A stretch of DNA of 64,000 nucleotides from Cyanobacteria bacterium UBA2566 (lineage in GTDB: Bacteria > Cyanobacteriota > Cyanobacteriia > Cyanobacteriales > Desertifilaceae). Both the position numbers and the translations under genes were made by a program. Below, in pieces: positions 46,348 to 54,943 of this stretch; position 1 is the stretch's first letter; each line of letters begins with the position of its first letter. The notes below the pieces were generated by a model, which did not search any database, was not told the DNA's origin, and saw only the letters and a program-made list of their open reading frames with translations. Location of the stretch: NCBI GenBank assembly GCA_002340255.1, contig DDLS01000034.1, positions 1 to 64,000 of the forward strand. The letters run 5' to 3'.

Positions 46348-46522
46348 CCAGTTATGGAGATTTCGGCATGAGTCTATTGTCCCAGATACTAGGTTTCTTT
46401 CGGACTGCGTCCGACATGAATGGGTGGGTGGCGATCGCAAGTTGATAGAATGAAATCGCTTAGGTTTGATTGATTTGGAAGGAACCCCATGACTCCCTAC
46501 ACCTCTGTAGAACAAAGACTCG

Positions 46523-46582
46523 AAGCAATCTCGATCATCTCGCGAATTGTAGCGATTGCTTCCCTGCGGTCGCAATGACATC
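46523..46582. repeat. Extragenic inverted repeat of the GCAATGACA type
   Basis: AAGCAATC at 46523-46530 pairs with GATTGCTT at 46554-46561 and is followed by CCCTGCGGTCGCAATGACA. This sequence style (…GATTGCTTC…TCGCAATGACA) recurs as small dispersed extragenic elements in many bacterial genomes. It lies upstream of the Rpn gene, which makes longer readings of that gene unreliable. Confidence 0.45.
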
Positions 46583-46627
46583 TATTTAATCTGTCTCTTC
46601 ATCGTTTAAGTCAGATATAAACTGAGA

Positions 46628-46918
46628 TTACGCGACATGGATGGCTTGAGTAATCACGACTTCACAGATTTGAGGCTTGAGGTCTTCTTTGATCACTAAA
46701 TCGACTTTTCTTGTAAACAGGTCTTCTAGAAAAAACTTTAAATCTATATAAGCATCAAACGTGATTTTCCCTTCAAATTCTACCAGAAAATCCAGATCGC
46801 TATCGGGTCTAGCTTCGTTCCGAGCAACAGAGCCAAAAAGTTCTAAAGATTTTACGCCCAAATTATGCAAGGTTTCTGGATGCTCTTTCAGAGTAGAAAT
46901 AACGGTTTCCTGATTCAT
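46628..46918 (-). CDS. MNT-type minimal nucleotidyltransferase
   Basis: The 96-residue protein has the nucleotidyltransferase motif LFGSVARNEARPDSDLDFLV (GSxARGxxxxxSDxDL variant) and later LEDLFTRKVDLVI with the third acidic residue. MNT proteins normally pair with a HEPN toxin, which they inactivate by AMPylation. No HEPN gene follows at 46.3-46.6 kb or precedes, so this copy looks orphaned. It is AT-rich at the promoter side (46919-46960). Confidence 0.88.
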   Translation of the reverse strand: MNQETVISTLKEHPETLHNLGVKSLELFGSVARNEARPDSDLDFLVEFEGKITFDAYIDLKFFLEDLFTRKVDLVIKEDLKPQICEVVITQAIHVA

Positions 46919-46984
46919 AGTTTGATGAAGTAATTGTATAATTATAATATCCTTCTTATTATAGCGATCGCACCCTAGGGAGCT

Positions 46985-47057
46985 AGAAACCGGGTTTCTG
47001 CGACAATCTAGGGGTGGAGCTGCAAGATAAGGAGAAACCCGGTTTCTTTGGGTGGGA
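46985..47057. repeat. Double-palindrome extragenic repeat (copy 2)
   Basis: Palindromes AGAAACCGGGTTTCT (46985-46999) and AGAAACCCGGTTTCT (47033-47047) are followed by TTGGGTGGG, with the same order and orientation as the copy at 44719-44790. The central 33 bp differ from copy 1, so the palindromes rather than the spacer are conserved. Confidence 0.75.
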
Positions 47058-47069
47058 GGCGAAGCGCCA

Positions 47070-47168
47070 TTATCGATCGTTGCGATCCAAATTCTCTAGG
47101 ATTTCGGTAACTGTTTCGACTGGAAGATTCAAGATTTCGGCGATCGCTTCAGGAGAGAAGCTATATTT
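47070..47168 (-). pseudogene. Remnant of an Rpn/DUF2887 gene 3' end
   Basis: Read on the minus strand, about 33 codons ending in TAA at 47070-47072 encode SFSPEAIAEILNLPVETV and then TEILENLDRNDR. This matches the C-terminus of the Rpn protein at 45535 (SAEAIAEILNLPLETV, TEILENLDGDEK). DNA similarity to 45535-45640 is evident, for example both contain ATCCAAATTCTCTAGGATTT. The rest of the gene is missing, so it is a duplicated or deleted relic. Confidence 0.8.
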
Positions 47169-47188
47169 TCTAGCGCAAAGTACTATAA

Positions 47189-47377
47189 TCACCGTTGAAT
47201 GTTCTGAGGGAAATTTGGCACTAATTCAGAGGTATCTAATTCACTTTGGATTCTCCCCTGATAAAAAGAGTGTTTAATTTTAACTGGACTCATAACGATT
47301 TGTCCCCATTTATTTAATTCAATTTTGAAGGGTAAATCTTGTAATTGTTTATGGGTACAAACGTCTTCCCAGTTCAT
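47189..47377 (-). pseudogene. Truncated Uma2-type gene fragment
   Basis: A 62-codon frame from ATG 47377 opens MNWEDVCTHKQLQDLPFKIE and continues through GQIVMSPVKIKHSFYQGRIQ, the typical N-terminus of Uma2/DUF820 nucleases. After about 43 residues the sequence departs from the family and stops. Full members have about 190-220 residues. It lies directly beside the Rpn relic. From 47378 to 47467 I see nothing coding. Confidence 0.75.
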
Positions 47378-47467
47378 GATGAGTCACCTAGAACAGTTAA
47401 AAAATGAGAGAGAGCGGTTACTTCGACTGCGCTCAGTGACGGCTCTCCATTGCTAACTTTTTGCCTT

Positions 47468-48859
47468 TTAGCCCACGGGTAAAACTTCTGTTTCTGGAAG
47501 TGCTGCTCTGAGGGCGCTTTTCCGTGCTTCAAACAACTCTAAAAGTTTTTCAATCACAATTTGTAGAACATCGGAGGGGAATAGTGCTAAAAAGTCAGAG
47601 GCTTTCAGTTCTCCTTTGAAAAAAGCTTTAGCCTGAAGGGTGAGTTCTCGAATCTGATCGAATCCCATAGATTTGACCATAAAGGTACTCAAAGGGGAAT
47701 TTTTTAGGTCGTAGGATGAGTCTTGTAAGCGTCCTTTTTCCAGGAGAGTAAGAACCTCTTTTTCTAGTCCATTTCCGGGTTGATGGGGATTGGTGACTGG
47801 GGGAAGTAATTCCTCTAAGACGACTCCGACACTGCCTTCAGTACGCATTTCGCCCATCATGGTGGAGATGGGGATGTTTTTACCAAATTGCAAGGAGAGG
47901 GCTTCTAGGAAGGCAATGGAGAGCAGTTTGGTGCCTAAATAGAGACGACCGACATCCATGTTCCGTTGCGATCGCTCAATCAAAAGCTGATACTCTGTTG
48001 ATTCAGGGACATTGCGAAACTCATGGAAAATAATCTCCGGTTTCAAGAAATTCATGAAACCTTCCATTTTCTGTAATGCTGTGCGATATTGGCTCACCGT
48101 ATAGGAATTGGAGTTTTTCAGGTGATGGTTGGTTTCTGGCAATAAATTCCAGGTTCCATCTAGGAAGCGAGCCGCACTTTCATAAGCAAAGCTACCGACA
48201 TCACGATTTGACATTCGTACCGAACTATACACGGTTTCGAGCATGGTTTCTTCCGTGAGTTCAGTTTGGTATTTTTCGTTAACTGCCCTTAGTCTTTTGT
48301 ATAATACTTCGCTACTACTGAACCCTTCTGGTGTTTTAGAGCGAAAGGGAATCGTGGCTTCAATACAAGCGATAATTTGCAGGATTAGACCCGGACTCAA
48401 AAAATCTTCATACACTTTAGCAGCAACTAGGGCGCTGAGGAATTCATTTTGTCCCGTCATAGGGGAAAGTTTTTGTCCAGCCTGGAAATTAAACAAATCC
48501 AAGACCATTTCAAACATGCCATCTTTGGGCAATTTATCCCGGTCTAGGATCAGGAGATCTTCTCCGACTTGACTAATAAAGGGACTAATATAGTAGCTTA
48601 AGTTAAAATTTACACTTTTATCAACTTGTACATAGACCACATCGTGAAATAAAGCCGCCAGGACTTCGATCGCATCGTCTCTCCCTCCGACTTCAAAAAT
48701 ATGCTCTGGCGTATGGAAATACCGCCAAGGCCCCGTCATGGTTTGCACAATCAGGTCAGCAATATCGGAAAGCTTACTTGGCTCAACCTTTACCTCTAAC
48801 TGATCGATCGCCCAAACCAGCTTTTCTAAACATTGTTTTTGGTCATTTTCAAGACTCAT
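47468..48859 (-). CDS. Uncharacterised HD-domain-like protein
   Basis: The 463-residue protein has RYFHTPEHIFEV followed by LAALFHDVVYVQ (about residues 47-77), the H...HD pattern of HD-type metal phosphohydrolases. It continues with helical sequence without a recognisable second domain. The later part (VEPSKL, MMGEMRTEGSVGVVLEELLP, KAFFKGELKASDFLALFPSD) is not assigned. The HD ligand set beyond His-Asp is not obvious, so activity is uncertain. It is a single gene on this strand with a 129-bp gap upstream. Confidence 0.7.
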   Translation of the reverse strand: MSLENDQKQCLEKLVWAIDQLEVKVEPSKLSDIADLIVQTMTGPWRYFHTPEHIFEVGGRDDAIEVLAALFHDVVYVQVDKSVNFNLSYYISPFISQVGEDLLILDRDKLPKDGMFEMVLDLFNFQAGQKLSPMTGQNEFLSALVAAKVYEDFLSPGLILQIIACIEATIPFRSKTPEGFSSSEVLYKRLRAVNEKYQTELTEETMLETVYSSVRMSNRDVGSFAYESAARFLDGTWNLLPETNHHLKNSNSYTVSQYRTALQKMEGFMNFLKPEIIFHEFRNVPESTEYQLLIERSQRNMDVGRLYLGTKLLSIAFLEALSLQFGKNIPISTMMGEMRTEGSVGVVLEELLPPVTNPHQPGNGLEKEVLTLLEKGRLQDSSYDLKNSPLSTFMVKSMGFDQIRELTLQAKAFFKGELKASDFLALFPSDVLQIVIEKLLELFEARKSALRAALPETEVLPVG

Positions 48860-48988
48860 GGAGACCTCTGCACCTTTCGTCGATCCAATTGATAATTATC
48901 ATTATGCACATAAGATAGGAGAGGTGGGAGTGAGCTAGCCAAAATTCACCGCTTCTCCCATCCGTATATTCTCCTGGATTTTTCTATT

Positions 48989-50284
48989 TTAGGCTTTTTT
49001 GGAGGCTAACATGCGTTCTAAACTCATGCCCAACACGCCTAGAGTTACCAAGCCTAACCCTACCCATTGCTGCATTTTGAGGGCCTCAGCAATCAAGAAT
49101 AAGCTAAATAGAGCCGTCAGAGCCGGACCACTCGCTCCGACAATAGAGGCTAAAGCAGGGCCAGCAAAGCGAATAGCAAAGTTATTGAGCAAGTAACTTC
49201 CGAGGGTGAGAAGTCCCAAAATGCTTCCCCCAATCAACAGACCCGTTTGAGTATTCGGTTCAATGACTACACCCAACTCAGGGGGTAAGGGAAACATCAG
49301 GGAAATTCCGGAAAAGACAAAAATAGCGGCAAACGACACCAGAGAAAACGGAATTGGGTGTAATTTCTTAGTTCCCATGCCCACTAATAGCACGTAACCC
49401 GCAAAGGTGACTCCAGCACCGATCGCCGCCGAGATACCGAGTTGGGTATTGCCTTCGACACCGCCTTGAGGTAGGGCCATGATTCCCCCAGCGAGGATAA
49501 CAGCCATGGCAATAATGCGAGCCAGGTTGGGGCGATCGCCAAATAGGGCCCAAGAAGCAAACACGGTTACAATCGGATAGATAAAGAAAATCGTGATCGC
49601 AATTCCTGTAGGAATATTACCAATGGCGATATAAATACAGACTTGGGACAAAAACAGGAAGAACCCACTGCCAACCACCTTGATCATGTGGTCATAATCA
49701 TTGGACTCGATGAAGCGCTTCAGATCTGACCAAACGGAAGGATAGAGAAATGTAGCCAAGATCGGAAAGACCAACATCACCACGATCATCCGCAAAAACA
49801 GAATCAGCAAAGAATTACCTAACCCTGGAGTAATCAACCCATCGACAGGAAACATATCCAAAACCAGTCGGGGTTCAGGGGAAAGTTTTAATAAGATTTT
49901 CAGGGTGACGTTGAATAAAGAAAGGACACAAGCGGATAAGAAGGCTAAGAGTAAACCAGTGACCACTTGACCTTCTTTGGGCTTCGGCTTGGGGCTTGGA
50001 GGTGCGGTTGGGGGCTGATTAACCGGTTCTTCCCGAGTAGCCGAAGTAGATATCGGATGTACTGTGGGTTGTGGTTTTTCAATTTGCGATCGCAACCGAT
50101 GGGCCAAACCCTCTAGCGTTCTGATTTCCTCGAGAAGTCTAGCTCCTTTGTCACCGAGGGTCTGGCCATCTTGATTCAATTGATGGGCCAGTTCCTCTTG
50201 TAGCCTTTCCAGGTCTTGATTAACTTTCCTTAAAGTCTCTTCGGCGCTTCTTGCCTTAGAGTTGTCTAAGTCCGTGTTGTCCAT
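48989..50284 (-). CDS. EamA/DMT transporter with cytoplasmic coiled-coil head
   Basis: The 431-residue protein opens with a heptad coiled coil (about 12-75), then a Pro-rich linker (PPTAPPSPKPKPKEG), then about ten membrane spans with two EamA repeats (SQVCIYIAIGNIPTGIAITI and ASIVGASGPALTALFSLFLI). Most EamA transporters lack the coiled-coil head, which could mediate oligomerisation or partner binding. Substrate unknown. Confidence 0.85.
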   Translation of the reverse strand: MDNTDLDNSKARSAEETLRKVNQDLERLQEELAHQLNQDGQTLGDKGARLLEEIRTLEGLAHRLRSQIEKPQPTVHPISTSATREEPVNQPPTAPPSPKPKPKEGQVVTGLLLAFLSACVLSLFNVTLKILLKLSPEPRLVLDMFPVDGLITPGLGNSLLILFLRMIVVMLVFPILATFLYPSVWSDLKRFIESNDYDHMIKVVGSGFFLFLSQVCIYIAIGNIPTGIAITIFFIYPIVTVFASWALFGDRPNLARIIAMAVILAGGIMALPQGGVEGNTQLGISAAIGAGVTFAGYVLLVGMGTKKLHPIPFSLVSFAAIFVFSGISLMFPLPPELGVVIEPNTQTGLLIGGSILGLLTLGSYLLNNFAIRFAGPALASIVGASGPALTALFSLFLIAEALKMQQWVGLGLVTLGVLGMSLERMLASKKA

Positions 50285-50494
50285 TTGATGTTCACTTGAA
50301 AGACGACGGGTAGGGGGCGAAAGCCCTTTCCAGAAGTAATAAGGCCTTTGTTGCTTTAAGCATAGCGATCCAAGGGAGAGAACGGAGGATTTTTGCTAGG
50401 AATTTAACAATCTTAATGAAGAACCAGCAAGGAGGATAGCCGTCACTGCACCCAGGCGCTTTTAACCCACAGAGCGAGTTGATCTGTGCCGTGT

Positions 50495-51709
50495 TTATGC
50501 CCAAAACAGGCGAACTATTGCCAAGATAGTAGCACTTATACTAGCAGTCAGGGGAAGGGTGATTGCCCAAACTAGGCCAATTTCTCTGAGGGTCTTGAAT
50601 TTGAGGGGGGAAGAAGGCGATCGCTGTATTATACCAATGCCAACGACAGCACCCACGAGAGCATGGGAGGTGGAGACGGGAAACCCAAACCGGGAGGCGA
50701 GTAAAATGGTGGTAGCCGTAGCCACTTCGGCGCAAAACCCACCACTGGGTTTGAGGGGGGTAATGTTTTCGCCGACGGTAGAAATTACGTTTTTACCCCA
50801 AATGGCTAATCCGAAAACAATGCCGATCGCTCCAACGATTAAACTCCAAAGGGGGACTTGAAAGTTTCCCGCTATCAGCATATCCCCCTGTCTAATTTGG
50901 CTAATCACGGCTAAGGGGGCGATCGCATTGCCCACATCGTTGGAGCCATGGGCAAAGGCGACAAAACAGGCGCTAATGACTTGAAATTGGGCAAAGAGTC
51001 CTTCTAGGGGTTTTTCTGAGCTAAACTGATGCCAACTGAGGGCTGTCAGACCGAGAGTGCCCAAGGCGGCTGTGCCAATCATGGCAGTATGATTGGGAAG
51101 ATGGGGAATGGAACAATTGGCAAATAGGGTTGGCAAGACAATTGCCCCAAAAATACTGAATAAACCCGTACAGATCCAGGGAATCCATTCTTGCAGCCTG
51201 AGTTGGGATTGAGGATGGTCTAAAATCCAGGCTTTGAGGCGATGGTAAAAGACCATGGCCAGGCTACCACTGACCACTGGGGTAATGACCCAAACGAGGG
51301 AAATGCGCCCCAGGGTAGACCAATCCATGGCTTCTGGGCCGATCGCCACCCCGCTAAACCCGGCGATCGCTCCGACAATGGCATGGGAAGAAGCCACAGG
51401 TAATCCAAAGCTCGTAGCAATTTGTAACCACAGTCCGCAGGTGAGCAGTACAGAAACCATCCCCAGAAAAAGAAGTTGCAGATCGGGGGCAAATTCTTCT
51501 AGATGAATCAAGTCGGTGGCTAAGGTTTCGGAGACTCGAGAGCCAAACCAAACCGCTCCGGTAAATTCTAAGATGCCTGCAATCAAGACCGCTTGGGTGA
51601 GGGTAATGGCCTTCGATCCGACAGATGTTCCCATGGAATTGGCTACATCATTCGCGCCCAAATTGCAGGCGACGTAGAAGGCCAGTAGAACAGGTAAGAG
51701 TAAATCCAT
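50495..51709 (-). CDS. PiT-family inorganic phosphate transporter
   Basis: The 404-residue protein has about ten spans and two inverted PD001131-type signatures, GANDVANSMGTSVGSKAIT (N-terminal) and AHGSNDVGNAIAPLA (C-terminal). It imports phosphate with a cation and complements the pstSCAB system at 22.5-26.5 kb. It is divergent from ruvC with only about 45 bp between. The 210 bp downstream hold no supported gene. Confidence 0.93.
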   Translation of the reverse strand: MDLLLPVLLAFYVACNLGANDVANSMGTSVGSKAITLTQAVLIAGILEFTGAVWFGSRVSETLATDLIHLEEFAPDLQLLFLGMVSVLLTCGLWLQIATSFGLPVASSHAIVGAIAGFSGVAIGPEAMDWSTLGRISLVWVITPVVSGSLAMVFYHRLKAWILDHPQSQLRLQEWIPWICTGLFSIFGAIVLPTLFANCSIPHLPNHTAMIGTAALGTLGLTALSWHQFSSEKPLEGLFAQFQVISACFVAFAHGSNDVGNAIAPLAVISQIRQGDMLIAGNFQVPLWSLIVGAIGIVFGLAIWGKNVISTVGENITPLKPSGGFCAEVATATTILLASRFGFPVSTSHALVGAVVGIGIIQRSPSSPLKFKTLREIGLVWAITLPLTASISATILAIVRLFWA

Positions 51710-51754
51710 CCAGTAATACCTAATTTAAGCTTGATGGGAGAGAGAGTCACAATT

Positions 51755-52252
51755 ATGATTCAAAAACGGATTTTAGGGTTAGATCCAGGATTAGCCCGTT
51801 TGGGGTTTGGTATTCTGGACTGCGAGCAATGCGAGGATACCCAAGAGGAGCGCTTGAATCCCTTGGATTTTGGGGTAATTACCACTCCGAGTTCCCAAGC
51901 TGTGGGAGATCGCCTCTGTACCCTTTATGATGACCTGCAAGCGATTGTCACCCAGTGGAAACCGGATCTAGCGGCGATCGAAAAATTGTTTTTCTATCGT
52001 ATGGGTAATACGATTCTGGTGGCTCAAGCGCGAGGGGTGCTGCTCCTGGTTTTAGCTCAACACCAGATTCCTATGGTTGAATATACGCCTGCCCAAGTCA
52101 AGCAAACTCTGACCGGATATGGCAAGGCTGATAAGGAGGAAGTCCAAGAATCGGTGATGCTAGAGTTAGCTCTAGAAGAGATGCCTAAACCAGATGATGC
52201 GGCTGATGCGTTGGCGATCGCTTTAACGGCCTGGTTTTGCCAATTTGATTAA
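51755..52252 (+). CDS. ruvC: Holliday junction resolvase RuvC
   Basis: Read from ATG 51755 (MIQKRILGLDPGLARLGFG), 165 residues; an ATG at 51731 is possible but adds residues not typical of RuvC. Acidic catalytic residues are in GLDPG, AIEKLFF and PKPDDAADALAIAL. It cleaves Holliday junctions with RuvAB. The peptidase gene follows after 19 bp. Confidence 0.95.
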   Translation: MIQKRILGLDPGLARLGFGILDCEQCEDTQEERLNPLDFGVITTPSSQAVGDRLCTLYDDLQAIVTQWKPDLAAIEKLFFYRMGNTILVAQARGVLLLVLAQHQIPMVEYTPAQVKQTLTGYGKADKEEVQESVMLELALEEMPKPDDAADALAIALTAWFCQFD

Positions 52253-52271
52253 CCCTTAACAAGTAACCCTT

Positions 52272-53000
52272 ATGATCGCTCTTGAAAAACTGACCACGAC
52301 CCAAGCTTATCAATTTTGTGGCACTGTAGATTTATATAATTCCTGTGCAACGGAAGAGTTAGCAACCCAGGCGGCTGGCGATCGGCAATTTCACCTCATT
52401 GGATCTCCCCAAAATAATGCCGTTCCCATCCTCTTATCTGAAGACGATTATCCCTGCTGGTTATCCTTAAACGACTTAGACAAAATCGACTTTGCCTTAG
52501 CACCCTATCAACCACGTCCTGTCTCCCGTGCTGAAATTGAAACAAGGATCGATCGCATCATTGCCTACACCCAATACGCCATGAATCAACCCCATCACTA
52601 TCTGTGGGGAGGAACAGTTCCCCCTAATTATGATTGTTCTGGATTAATGCAAGCTGCTTTCGCCTCGGTCGGGATCTGGATACCCAGAGATGCCTATCAA
52701 CAACATAATTTTACTCAACCCATTGCTATTGAAGAAGCCGAACCCGGAGATCTACTATTTTTCTCTTCTAAACAACGGGTTACCCATGTCGCGTTATATT
52801 TAGGCGATCGGAACTATATCCATAGCTCTGGAAAAGATAACGGTCGCAATGGCATTGGTATAGACACTTTATCCCCTGAAGGAGATTCCTTGAGTCGATA
52901 TTATCATCAACTATACTGTGGTGCGGGTCGAATTATTACAGGCTATATCAGTACTGGCAATCCCAACGCTCAATTTGAATGCCCTATCACCGATCAATGA
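52272..53000 (+). CDS. NlpC/P60 (C40) peptidase, cyanobacterial gamma-D-glutamyl-diamino-acid endopeptidase type
   Basis: The 242-residue protein has an N-terminal SH3b-like domain (about 1-85) and a C-terminal NlpC/P60 domain with Cys122 (YDCSGL), His172 (THVALYLG) and His184 (YIHSSG). This two-domain layout without a signal peptide matches the Anabaena/Nostoc enzymes shown to cut D-Glu-diamino acid bonds in recycled murein peptides. It is probably cytoplasmic and involved in peptidoglycan recycling. Confidence 0.93.
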   Translation: MIALEKLTTTQAYQFCGTVDLYNSCATEELATQAAGDRQFHLIGSPQNNAVPILLSEDDYPCWLSLNDLDKIDFALAPYQPRPVSRAEIETRIDRIIAYTQYAMNQPHHYLWGGTVPPNYDCSGLMQAAFASVGIWIPRDAYQQHNFTQPIAIEEAEPGDLLFFSSKQRVTHVALYLGDRNYIHSSGKDNGRNGIGIDTLSPEGDSLSRYYHQLYCGAGRIITGYISTGNPNAQFECPITDQ

Positions 53001-53004
53001 ATTC

Positions 53005-53118
53005 ATGAAAATCGGGCGTTTTATTGGTATAGCGGTTTGTGTTGTGTTCTGGGTTATAGCAGTTCAACCCTTGGCGATCGCTCAATTGCCTATTGCAATC
53101 GATCGGGATGATTCCTGA
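53005..53118 (+). CDS. Possible small secreted peptide gene
   Basis: ATG 53005 opens a 37-codon frame: basic MKIGR, a hydrophobic stretch (FIGIAVCVVFWVIAV) and LAIAQLPIAIDRDDS, which looks like a signal peptide with an ALA-type cleavage region and a very short mature tail. It starts 4 bp after the peptidase stop. No clear ribosome binding site; could be a relic of a longer exported protein. Confidence 0.3.
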   Translation: MKIGRFIGIAVCVVFWVIAVQPLAIAQLPIAIDRDDS

Positions 53119-53121
53119 TTT

Positions 53122-53760
53122 TTAAAACTGATAACATTGGTCATTAATGCAGAGTTGAATCAGAACCGATCGCCCTCGATCGTCAACTTTAATTTCTACA
53201 ACAAAGGGTTGACGTTCTTGTTGTTGCGATAAGTTGATTTCCTCATTAATTTTCTGCCGTTGATCTTCTGGCATATAATAGGTTTCTAACCCATAAACCA
53301 ATTGTCCTTGATTCACTCGTCCCCGTAAGGCAATTTGATTAGAGGGTAAGTTTTGCGGTAAACGAGGACTAACGGCGATCGCACTCCAAGGTTGTGGCAG
53401 TTCTCCCTGTTGTTGTCCTTGCGGTTGTTCCAAAATCAGATAAAACTCTCGACTGAACTGGTTTGGCTTACTCGACAATTGATCCCATCCAGGAAGATTC
53501 TGCAAGGTTTCCCAGCGAGAAATATCATAACTCAAGGTTTGGGAATAGCCCCGTAACCAATCGTAGGGGTCAACCGGTTGGGTTTGTAAAATTACGGTTT
53601 TGCCTGTGATTCTAGTATAGAACGCTTGACCCGGAATGGCTACGACTAAGCCTACCTGAATAGCCAAGGGAACAATTAAGCGCCACCAGGGAATCTGAGA
53701 GCGTTTTAGGGAAGTTGGTAGAGGTTGAGAAAGGACAGATGGGGGAATAGAGTTAGACAT
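53122..53760 (-). CDS. GDYXXLXY-family membrane protein
   Basis: The 212-residue protein has one N-terminal span (WWRLIVPLAIQVGLVVAIPG) and an extracytoplasmic domain with PVDPYDWLRGYSQTLSYDIS, the variant of the GDYxxLxY signature (LRGYSQTLSY), and GLETYYMPEDQRQKI. Families of this kind usually sit beside DUF2157 membrane proteins, as here (54944). Function unknown. Confidence 0.85.
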   Translation of the reverse strand: MSNSIPPSVLSQPLPTSLKRSQIPWWRLIVPLAIQVGLVVAIPGQAFYTRITGKTVILQTQPVDPYDWLRGYSQTLSYDISRWETLQNLPGWDQLSSKPNQFSREFYLILEQPQGQQQGELPQPWSAIAVSPRLPQNLPSNQIALRGRVNQGQLVYGLETYYMPEDQRQKINEEINLSQQQERQPFVVEIKVDDRGRSVLIQLCINDQCYQF

Positions 53761-53834
53761 AAACCTATTGATTATGCAGTGTTCTTAAGTGATTTTTCAA
53801 ACTCGCTCATCCGCTCCAAAATCTTGAGCTGCTC

Positions 53835-54854
53835 TTAAAGCGATCCAGGTTTAACAAAACTGATTTCAGAAACTTGTCCATCTGCTGTTAATACGAGTGT
53901 AATTAAATTACGAGGGCCTTCTCCTGGGGCAGCATAACTTTCAATTGGCCGGTCATAGTTGTAGAGTTCCCGATTGCGATCGCTCAAATCAATGGTGTTT
54001 TCAGTATCGAGAATCCTAGCATACTCTAGAGCTTGTGCCCGAGAAACCGGTCTACGAGGAAAAACAACTGCTCGATTTCCCCCCTCCAGATAAGCACGAG
54101 CCAGAATCACCACATCTTGAAATGCATATTGTGATTGAGTTTGATACAACTCAGAGTAAGCTTGATATAACTCAGAGGGTGAAAATAAGTCTGGGCAAGT
54201 ACCTATCGCACCACAGAATTGTTTATCCTGTTGAATTTCTGCAAATAAAGCAGCATCTAAAGAGCGATTTTGATACTCTGTATTAACACCGTAAGCATCG
54301 GGATTCATACCCGCGAAATAGGGATCGGGATTCGGCCCACTCGCTACTGTGGCAATGACAGCCAACACTGGACCATTATCTAAAGCCCGATCTTGATAGA
54401 CAAACTCAAACCGACAGGGGGCCAAACCTGTACCCGCACAATCAACAACTTCCTCATACCCTAAGTCATACATTTTTTGTAACAACCCCCCAGGATTGTA
54501 GTGGCGCACGGGGCCGGTCGTTTCTATAGTATGCGGAATCCATCCCTGTGCCATTAATCGTCTCCGTACTTCTCCATAGCGCAGACCAGTTTCAGCCTTC
54601 CATTGCTCATTTAATGCGAGGATACTCGCTGGGCCTAGTGCGTGAGTAGCAGAGGTTTGTGAGGGAGCCAAGTCTGTAGGGTTGGCTTTTCCCCCATTCG
54701 AGGATTCGATTTCAGGAACTGAAGAAGAGCGAGTCGAGTTTTCAGTCACCTCAGAGGAAACAGAGGTACAGCCTAGAAGACCTAAGCTGGTCGTCAAGAG
54801 TAGGGTTGCCAGGCGAGCAGAACATTTCCAAGCCAATGTTTGAGTTTTGATCAT
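53835..54854 (-). CDS. Lipoprotein of unknown function
   Basis: The 339-residue protein has a lipobox LLGC (Cys29) and a Ser/Thr-rich spacer. Its exported domain has several Cys residues (VDCAGTGLAPCRF; KQFCGAIGTCPDLF) likely paired in disulfides. TGLRYGEVRRRLMAQGWIP resembles a beta-lactamase-inhibitor-like or PepSY-like strand-helix, but I cannot assign it. It sits between the GDYXXLXY and DUF2157 genes on the same strand. Confidence 0.75.
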   Translation of the reverse strand: MIKTQTLAWKCSARLATLLLTTSLGLLGCTSVSSEVTENSTRSSSVPEIESSNGGKANPTDLAPSQTSATHALGPASILALNEQWKAETGLRYGEVRRRLMAQGWIPHTIETTGPVRHYNPGGLLQKMYDLGYEEVVDCAGTGLAPCRFEFVYQDRALDNGPVLAVIATVASGPNPDPYFAGMNPDAYGVNTEYQNRSLDAALFAEIQQDKQFCGAIGTCPDLFSPSELYQAYSELYQTQSQYAFQDVVILARAYLEGGNRAVVFPRRPVSRAQALEYARILDTENTIDLSDRNRELYNYDRPIESYAAPGEGPRNLITLVLTADGQVSEISFVKPGSL

Positions 54855-54943
54855 TTGTAGAAGTTAGGGAATAGAGAGTAGGGAATAGGGAATAGGGAAT
54901 ATTTCTTTTCCTGCCCACCCTACTCCGGTAAGATCGACTATTC

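Noticed and set aside
46348..46581. N-terminal 78 codons added to the Rpn protein
   Set aside because: The stretch runs through an extragenic inverted repeat and does not match the family, which begins MKTDTLFYKVF.
44719..47057. Composite transposon
   Set aside because: No transposase gene, no target-site duplication and only short palindromic repeats at the ends; described as repeats instead.
47014..47277. 87-codon plus-strand frame
   Set aside because: It crosses a repeat copy and is antisense to the Rpn and Uma2 relics; it contains no motif.
50292..50504. 70-codon minus-strand frame between the EamA and PiT genes
   Set aside because: No ribosome binding site, no motif, and composition unlike a folded protein.
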